From Gymnopus androsaceus JB14 (Eukaryota > Basidiomycota > Agaricomycetes > Agaricales > Omphalotaceae): a stretch of 14,163 bases of DNA. Each line of letters opens with the position of its first letter. The stretch's first letter is position 1. The notes below the pieces were generated by a model. That model ran no database searches. It worked only from the letters and a program-made list of their open reading frames with translations, and was not told the origin of the DNA. Position numbers and translations under genes: made by a program. This document shows, piece by piece, positions 8,701 to 14,163 of the stretch. The stretch is taken from assembly GCA_009733575.1 (NCBI GenBank), contig ML769531.1:150811-164973 (forward strand), read 5' to 3'.

Positions 8701-10520
8701 TACTAACCTTTTCCTTCTCCTTCTCCTTCTCATCCTCTTTATCCAGGGAGCCGGAACCGGTCCCAGATATAAGCCTCCTCGTCAAGTTCTTATTATTCCT
8801 CCGATTAGTAATCCGGGGATGCGGAGCAGAAGTCCGTAATATGGGAAGTGCATTAGCGCTTTCGAGGAAGGAAATAAGTATGCTCGGCAGGATAGGAGGA
8901 CTTGGGTTATTTGGCGTTGTCGTTGTGGAAGAAGAGGTATTAGATGGAGAGGGGGACGATAATAATGGTGAAGATAGCAGTGTAGACGACGTAGAAAAGG
9001 AAAGAATACTCTCGACATCACCTACAATGCCTCTCCATATCCCTCGGAGGACCTCTTGTTCGACAACACTTGAGGAAATGACATATGCAGGCACAGAAAT
9101 TGATGAGGGTGTATGAGGGCCTGCGGTAGTGGCAGTAGAGACTTGTTCGACATGGTCCCCTAGCACTGAGGAGGGAGCTTCATTGCTCAAAACGCTCGCC
9201 GTATCCGATAGAATTATGGAAGGAGGCCTAGATCCCGCCGGTGAAGGCGGATTATTCACCAACGCCGCTGCGGACACGTTGTGACTAGGATTCCGACCGA
9301 ATAAGCTGGCAAGACCGGCAAATCGACCTGACGCGCTCGCGCCTACAGCTATGGTGCCATCAGGCGTTGAAGGCCTATTCCCGGATGATTGTTGATTTCG
9401 TCGAGGGGGCAATGGTGGTTTTTGGGGTGATAGCGATCCGCGTGGAGGTATGGATAAGCCCGGAGTGCTCGTTGGAAGGGTGTATGTTGGGTAATCCGAC
9501 TCTGAAATCGAACGACAGCTCGATGATGATGGCATGAGACTAGCGAAACCCCTCGCTCGCGTCCCGGGAGATGATATATCATGGAAGGTTTGGGTATGGG
9601 GATGGAGAGTTGATGTAAATGTCAACTCTGAATCGGAAATGATACCTCTCAAACCCGAAAGACTGACCACTCTCCCCTGTCCAGAGTCAGACTCGGTATA
9701 AAGAACATGGTTCTTGACAAAGGCTGGTGAAATCACCGATGATGCTTCTATCTTTGTAGTAAATGATTTCCCCTTTGCAGAGGGCGGTGCTAGCGGTTCA
9801 GATGGAAGAAGCAGCACGGCTTTACCAGCACCAAGTGCTTCCCAAATGATATCCCACTCATCCGAGCCATGCTCGCTGGCTAAGGCCTCGAGAATGGCCC
9901 AACCAACAGTTCCAGCATCTAGACTGAGTGCCTGCGCTGCAGCTTTGAGATGCATAAGTTGAAGTTTGGTTGTGGCATCAGATGAAGACGAGGATGGAGC
10001 CGAGGATGTCGTGGCTGCTGTGACAATGACGGAAGGAGAGCTAGCAGTGGTGCTCGTGGAATGAGATATATGAGGTGGATGCGGAGTTGCGCTGGTAGGC
10101 GAAGCGGGTGAAGGTCTATGGCGTGCTGTACGCGTATAAGGGACATAACCTAGGTTATTCGGTGAAAAGCCATTGTCCCAGGCTGTTGTGCTAGAAGCAG
10201 AAGATGGGGCAATGCCCGTTGCAAACCCAGATCCAGTACTTGACGGGGAAAGTAAAGGATGTGCGATAATTTTCAGCGACTCTCGCGAGGATTCTCGGCT
10301 TAGAGAGCGAGGTCGATTTGAAGAGCCAGGGCTCAAAAGTTTCGAGCCAGACGAGCGACCAATAGAGGTTGCTGGGAATAAGGTATCTTTGGAGGATGGC
10401 GAGGAGTTGAGATTATTGGACACTGGACCTAATAAGCATTCAATATCTACTGTAAATTAGTAGCAGCTGGTATAGCGCACCTTCTACAGATTCCAGTAAA
10501 CCCTCCACAGTATGAAACAT
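5739..10520 (-). CDS. Large VPS9-domain protein, putative Rab5-type GEF
   Basis: Predicted guanine-nucleotide exchange factor for Rab5-like GTPases in endosomal traffic. Model: exons 10520-10481, 10428-8304, 8195-7813, 7748-7616, 7557-6138 and 6080-5739; introns 52, 108, 64, 58 and 57 nt; 1,480 residues plus stop, all phases consistent. Residues 1-720 are mostly Ser/Pro/Thr-rich, with helical islands near 175-215 and a Glu-rich helix near 670-710. The VPS9 domain runs from about 808 to 1000, split by a charged linker. After the linker, SLDTLFPLLIL (Asp about 925), NPPRLISHL and GEQAYCLVNLMAVAEFI (Tyr about 972) carry the Asp and Tyr known to be needed for Rab exchange in this family. C-terminal features are short PAMP repeats, an acidic Asp/Glu run (DNA 6400-6545), a Lys-rich stretch and a final helix ending AGGF. 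The start at 10520 is chosen because splicing the 52-nt intron joins its frame to the long exon. The 7615-7558 intron is the weakest point: its donor GTCGAA is poor, and without it the frame hits TGA at 7542-7540. Other fungal VPS9 proteins also vary here. Confidence 0.85.
7558..7615 (-). other. Proposed weak intron or frame break in VPS9 linker
   Basis: The upstream frame (starting VDGLTKLP) runs to TGA at 7542-7540, while the downstream VPS9 core is in another frame. A 58-nt intron from GTCGAA (7615) to GATCAG (7558) joins both frames in phase 2. The donor is unusual, so a one-base indel in the low-complexity linker is an alternative. Confidence 0.45.
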
Positions 10521-10667
10521 TGCAGCAGTTCCGCGTCGTTCGTCGTGGTTTGAATGAAAGAAGCAGGCGCGCGCGTGTCTTATCTTATCTCCGTACGCCT
10601 AGATATCTCAAGAAGCGCCCAAGATTTCATTGATAACCGAGTCATTCAAACCCCAACTTGAACCTCG
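10521..10667. promoter_or_regulatory. Divergent promoter between VPS9 gene and threonine synthase
   Basis: Only 147 bp separate the two start codons, so both genes must share promoter sequence. On the minus strand it carries two overlapping GATAAG-type sites (10579-10590 reads CTTATCTTATCT), the core recognised by fungal GATA factors, which include nitrogen regulators. GAGTCA at 10639-10644 is the reverse complement of TGACTC, the core of the Gcn4/CpcA site used in general amino-acid control. That would suit a threonine biosynthesis gene. No TATA box stands out. The motifs are seen in the sequence; their use is inferred, and such short motifs occur by chance. Confidence 0.5.
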
Positions 10668-12576
10668 ATGAAATATTTCTCGACTCGAGGAGGCTCTCAA
10701 GAGCTCTCTTTTGAGGAGGTCAGCATTCTCCTGCTTAAATTACACCAACTTACCTGCGCTCACAGACCGTCCTCACTGGCCTTGCTCCAAACGGAGGTCT
10801 TTACATCCCTACATCCATCCCTTCACTCCCTGAAAACTGGAAGAATGACTGGAAAGACTACTCTTTCGTAGATCTCTCAGTCGCTGTCCTATCTCTGTAC
10901 ATCTCACGGGAAGAGATCTCCGAATCGGATCTACGCAGTCTAGTAGTCAAATCCTACGCTGGTTTCCGCCATCCAAAAGTCACGCCGCTTAAAAAACTCG
11001 GAGAAAAGAAATACGTGTTGGAGCTTTGGCATGGTCCTACATGGGCATTCAAGGATGTGGCTTTACAGCTTTTGGGGAATCTATTCGAGTTCTTTTTGAA
11101 GCGCAGGAACGAGAGGAATCCTGCTGCGAAAGAAAAGCTGACTGTTGTTGGAGCTACTAGTGGTGACACTGGCAGGTATGTTATCCTCTTGTCCAAAGTA
11201 CTCTATCTAAATTCATTATGTAGCGCTGCTATTTACGGTCTCCGTAACAAAGCCAACATCTCCATCTTCATTCTACACCCTAAAGGTCGTGTATCCCCTA
11301 TCCAGGAAGCGCAAATGACCACCGTCACGGATGCCAACGTGCATAACCTGGCTGTCAAGGGAACGTTCGATGATTGTCAAGTAATTTACTTTCCCCTTCA
11401 CGAAAACGCTTTGTGCTTATTCCTGCATTGCATAGGACATAGTCAAAGCCCTCTTCGCCGATACCCAGTTCAACTCAAAATACCGTCTCGGAGCCGTCAA
11501 TTCCATCAACTGGGCCCGTATCCTCGCTCAAACCGTATACTACTTCCTTGCCTACTTTGACTTGCGTCGCGCAGTTGGTGCAGACGCCACTGCCGATGTG
11601 GAAGTGCAGTTCGTCGTCCCAACAGGCAACTTTGGTGATATCCTCGCTGGCTACTACGCTAGGAAGATGGGTTTACCAATGGCCGGAAAGCTGGGCGTGG
11701 CGACTAATGCTAATGATATTTTGGCACGATTTTGGAAGACTGGGAGGTATGAAAAAGCAGACTCATCTCCTACGAACAATGCTGCTGCTCCCTCGATGGA
11801 ACCAGCTGCTGGATCCTCCGACGGGAAACAGGCAACGGATGCTAGCGGGGTGAAAGAAACCCACAGTCCAGCAATGGATATTTTGGTTTCCAGCAACTTT
11901 GAGAGATTGTTGTGGTATTTGGCATTTGAAGCTTTACCCGAACACTCGGGCGCGGACCGGCACAAAGCTGGGGAAACTGTATCTGGGTGGATGAGTAAAA
12001 TGAAGAGCGATGGAAGAGTAGAAGTTCCTACTTCTGTACTTGAAATTGCGCGGAAGGATTTCTGTGCGGAGAGGGTTAGTGATGAAGAGGTTAGTTTTAT
12101 TATTGTTAAGCGACTTTCGTATTCTGATGCATGGGCCTTTAGACTCTAGAAACAATCAAGTCACATTTCCTTGGAACACCGTCTTATGTCGTCGATCCTC
12201 ATACTGCCGTCGGGTTATTCGCTGCTGCGCGAATGGCGCAACACAAGTACGTCTGTCTTCTTTCTCAGCTTGTGCAATGAATCTCATCTCATACATCATC
12301 TCTCTTTTTCTTTCTACGTGCAGCCCACCATCTATCAATCAAATCATCCTATCCACAGCTCATCCAGCAAAATTCTCCGAAGCTGTATCCACCGCGCTCC
12401 AGGACACCAAGGAGTTTGATTTCGACAGTCAGGTCATGCCGGAAGAGTTTAATGGTCTGTTGCAGAAGGAAAGGCGCGTTGTGGATGTAGAGAGTGCTGA
12501 TATTGAGTTGGTCAAACGCGTTATTGAAGAAAGAGTGACTAGCCATGTTGCAATCTCATTATATTTGCAACTTTGA
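10668..12576 (+). CDS. THR4: Threonine synthase, six exons
   Basis: Converts O-phospho-L-homoserine to L-threonine with pyridoxal phosphate, the last step of threonine biosynthesis. Exons: 10668-10718, 10766-11175, 11224-11380, 11436-12089, 12143-12246 and 12324-12576. Introns are 47, 48, 55, 53 and 77 nt, all GT-AG with matching phases; 542 residues, close to the usual length of fungal enzymes. The N-terminus MKYFSTRGG is typical of the family. WHGPTWAFKDVA holds the PLP-binding lysine (Lys113). GATSGDTG (146-153) is the cofactor phosphate region, its end split by intron 2. VVPTGNFGDILAGYYARKMG and TNANDILARFWKTG are further family blocks. An Ala/Ser/Gly-rich loop precedes SPAMDILVSSNFERLLWYLAFE, as in other fungal enzymes. 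The C-terminal block has PSYVVDPHTAVG and STAHPAKFSEAV. I see no frame damage, so the gene should be functional. The promoter is shared with the divergent VPS9 gene. Confidence 0.96.
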
Positions 12577-12876
12577 CACCTTTATAAGGGACATGGATGG
12601 TTCCGCTATTAGAGAAAAATCGACCTCCTACGTCAGAAATGTTTTTAGCTCTTGACTTTCAGAACAGCTATTTGACTGACAAAAATTGACTATAGGTATT
12701 GGATGAATTAACAAAGTTCACGTTCGAACTTGTCTAATTCAAACTCTTTCGAATTGCAAAAGCAGCTGAGCTTCCAAAGTAATTGCTCTGAAGTACTTGT
12801 CTCCTCAGCTAAGCTGATTCGAACGAGTCGAACGTAGGTGCAAGGTCAATGCTTCTCGAGCACTGATCCGAATGAG
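12577..12876. other. Spacer downstream of threonine synthase
   Basis: This is AT-richer non-coding sequence between the threonine synthase stop and the duplicated hydrolase-type promoter. It should hold the 3' untranslated region of the synthase. Several TTCGAA-like words occur, but no gene or clear repeat family is recognised. Confidence 0.5.
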
Positions 12877-12938
12877 CCAATAACATTCCAGCGGTGTATA
12901 AAGACATGCCACTTTCCCAGCACCCGTAGTATGTCCGC
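12877..12938 (+). promoter_or_regulatory. First copy of hydrolase-type promoter and leader
   Basis: A CCAAT box (12877-12881), a TATA-like TATAAAG (12897-12903), the leader block TTTCCCAGCAC (12913-12923) and the start context CGTAGTATGTCCGC (12925-12938) occur in the same order as in the intact-looking copy at 13232-13309, which has the TATA and the two blocks. This copy lacks about 14 nt between the two blocks. The ATG at 12931 opens about 79 codons (to 13170) that do not resemble the hydrolase start beyond the first three residues. It is probably the surviving front of a decayed tandem paralogue. Confidence 0.5.
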
Positions 12939-13170
12939 CAATGGGACCACCCTGGGTTTCCTTCTTATTGAATTGTTCTCCCCTAAGGCGGAATCTATAC
13001 CGAGAGTCGAAGTAGTAATACTGATTAAAGAAGTTCGTCTTTGCGATTTCAAAGCATTCGGACTCGGAATATCTATCATTGATTATCGGTTGATTCTAAG
13101 GAGGATTAGGAATTCCGGTGGAAACCAACGGTCTAGAGGTTCGCATTCCCGCTTGTCTCCGGCTATGTGA
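12931..13170 (+). pseudogene. Open frame behind duplicated start, likely decayed paralogue
   Basis: Begins with ATG in a start context shared with the downstream hydrolase and stays open for 79 codons. The protein shows no HGFP motif or other hydrolase hallmark and I recognise no domain. It could be a small hypothetical protein using the duplicated promoter, but decay of a second hydrolase copy is more likely given the other hydrolase debris in the window. Confidence 0.3.
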
Positions 13171-13231
13171 CTAAGCATCTAAGACTTTGGTTCACCTTCA
13201 CGCGGTCATGCATGATCATACGTGCTAGCAC

Positions 13232-13301
13232 TATAAAAGGACGATCTTGAGCATTGAAAAGTACCAATCTTTCCCAGCACAGTCACCTAAGAGACCGTAG
13301 T
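13232..13301 (+). promoter_or_regulatory. TATA box and leader of the right-end hydrolase
   Basis: A strong TATAAAA at 13232-13238 lies about 64 bp before the ATG at 13302. The leader contains TTTCCCAGCAC (13270-13280), which is duplicated upstream at 12913-12923. Spacing fits a TATA-driven start around 13260-13270. Confidence 0.55.
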
Positions 13302-13931
13302 ATGTCCGCAACTCAAGTACACACCATCGAGGCCGACTGGAGTTCGAGGTATTCTATCGTGAAGCGGGCAAAAAGGACGCATCAGTCGTGCTCCTTCTTC
13401 ATGGGTTCCCAACCTCGTCCTTCCAGTATCGCAATCTGATTACGAAGTTAGCGGGAGATTACCGTGTTATTGTACGCGTATACTATACTCTCCGATTGTA
13501 TCTCAATGCTGACTCTTGCAACTCCTAGGCGCCTGATTATCCTGGTTTTGGATTCACCAGTATCGTTCCAGTTCAACCAATTTGTGTACCTTATTGACGC
13601 TCTAGCAGAGGTCCCGGAGACTCGAAACTACGAATACACATTTGATAACCTTGCAAAGACCATCGAGGCCTTTGTCGATGCTTTGAGCTTGAAGAAGTAC
13701 GCCATGTACATATTTGACTACGGAGCCCCAGTTGGACTAAGGTCAGTCCGACGTCTCTTATACTACAGGATCATCTCAACCTCTACAGATTGGCCCGCTC
13801 TCGGCCATCTGCTATTACAGCTATTGTCTCCCAGAACGGAAACGCCTTTAGAGAGGGTTTCGGTGATCGCTGGAAGCCTATCTTCAGGTACTGGGAGGAG
13901 CCAACGTTGGCCAACCGCCAAGCTATAGGGT
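13302..13931 (+). pseudogene. Alpha/beta hydrolase (epoxide hydrolase/dehalogenase type), frame-broken and 3'-truncated
   Basis: Alpha/beta-hydrolase-fold enzyme of the class that uses an aspartate nucleophile. Exons: 13302-13471, 13529-13559, 13609-13741 and from 13789. Introns are 57, 49 and 47 nt; the 49-nt one is the least certain. Seen in the protein: VLLLHGFPTSSFQYR (oxyanion HGFP), APDYPGFGF, NYEYTFDNLAKTIEAFVDAL, then IFDYGAPVG with the nucleophile Asp in the place of the usual HDWG. ITAIVSQNGNAFREGFG and WKPIFRYWEEPT follow. Homology stops at about NRQAIG (13929), so the cap domain remainder and the catalytic His part are missing. Oddity: the start MSATQVHTIEAD is in one frame and the hydrolase body in another, broken at about 13338; one base appears lost. 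This leaves no intact N-terminus. The four-exon body is otherwise clean, so loss is recent or an assembly error is possible. Confidence 0.75.
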
Positions 13932-14163
13932 ATGTGACCACATTCAATGCGAAAAAGAACCAGGTACATACGCTGCCTACTTTATATTTTGGTCCAATAT
14001 TCAAGCAACAAGTTTTCGAGGAGAAACTGCATCGAAGCAATCCGATGTTTGCTGCAACTCTCCTGGCAGTTTGCTCCTTAGGATCGCGGCACTGCAGGGA
14101 TCCTCGCACTCTGTACGATGGAAGTCAGTCGGAACGCTCTGCGGGGTGGAAATACTTCCAGTT
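13932..14163 (+). pseudogene. Fungal transcription-factor domain fragment fused in frame to hydrolase
   Basis: The frame of hydrolase exon 4 continues without a stop to the window edge. From about 13974 it reads like the fungal-specific transcription-factor domain (middle homology region) of Zn2Cys6 regulators: LYFGPIFKQQVFEEKLHRSN, then MFAATLLAVCSLGSRHC, DPRTLYDGSQSERSAGWKYF. In that family the pattern Leu-His...Phe...Leu-Ala-Val-Cys-Ala/Ser-Leu-Gly-Ser-Arg, Asp-Asp-Pro-Arg and Ser-Ala-Gly-Trp is usual. No zinc cluster lies in this window, so this is an internal fragment. About 14 residues between the two parts (13932-13973) match neither. It continues beyond the right edge, so its completeness cannot be judged. 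It may be a true exon of a neighbouring gene, not a fusion. Confidence 0.6.

Overview
The window looks like nuclear DNA of a filamentous fungus, most likely an agaricomycete basidiomycete. Genes are broken by short GT-AG introns, mostly 47-66 nt, and the families present (a kinase-like protein, a UbiA-type prenyltransferase, a VPS9-domain Rab GEF, a fungal threonine synthase, an alpha/beta hydrolase and a fungal transcription-factor domain) fit that lineage. I built all gene models by hand from reading frames, splice signals and phase. Family names come from recognised motifs, not from a database search.

Layout. 1-482: remains of an alpha/beta-hydrolase gene (+), with two tiny insertion-like units (a 47-bp hairpin unit and a 108-bp inverted-repeat unit), each flanked by 9-bp direct repeats. 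483-1293: no gene recognised. 1294-3737 (-): a five-exon kinase-like gene. One of its introns carries a complete 566-bp hAT-like non-autonomous element (2405-2970) with an 8-bp target-site duplication. Its best start is followed by an in-frame stop at codon 13. 3738-4326: nothing recognised. 4327-5515 (-): a UbiA-family prenyltransferase pseudogene with several frameshifts and stops. 5739-10520 (-): a large VPS9-domain gene of about 1,480 codons. 10521-10667: a 147-bp divergent promoter region. 10668-12576 (+): threonine synthase, intact, six exons. 12877-13309: a duplicated promoter and 5' leader, with two copies of the same start context. 13302 to the right edge (+): an alpha/beta hydrolase with a broken first exon. 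Its frame runs on, after homology to the hydrolase ends, into a fragment of a fungal transcription-factor domain.

The central block (VPS9 gene plus threonine synthase) is ordinary conserved housekeeping content. Both flanks are a gene graveyard: duplicated hydrolase pieces, a dead prenyltransferase and small DNA-transposon derivatives. I see no operon-like system and no evidence for a wholly new biological system. The most interesting items are the small insertion units with clean duplications, the intronic hAT-like element and the hydrolase/transcription-factor junction.
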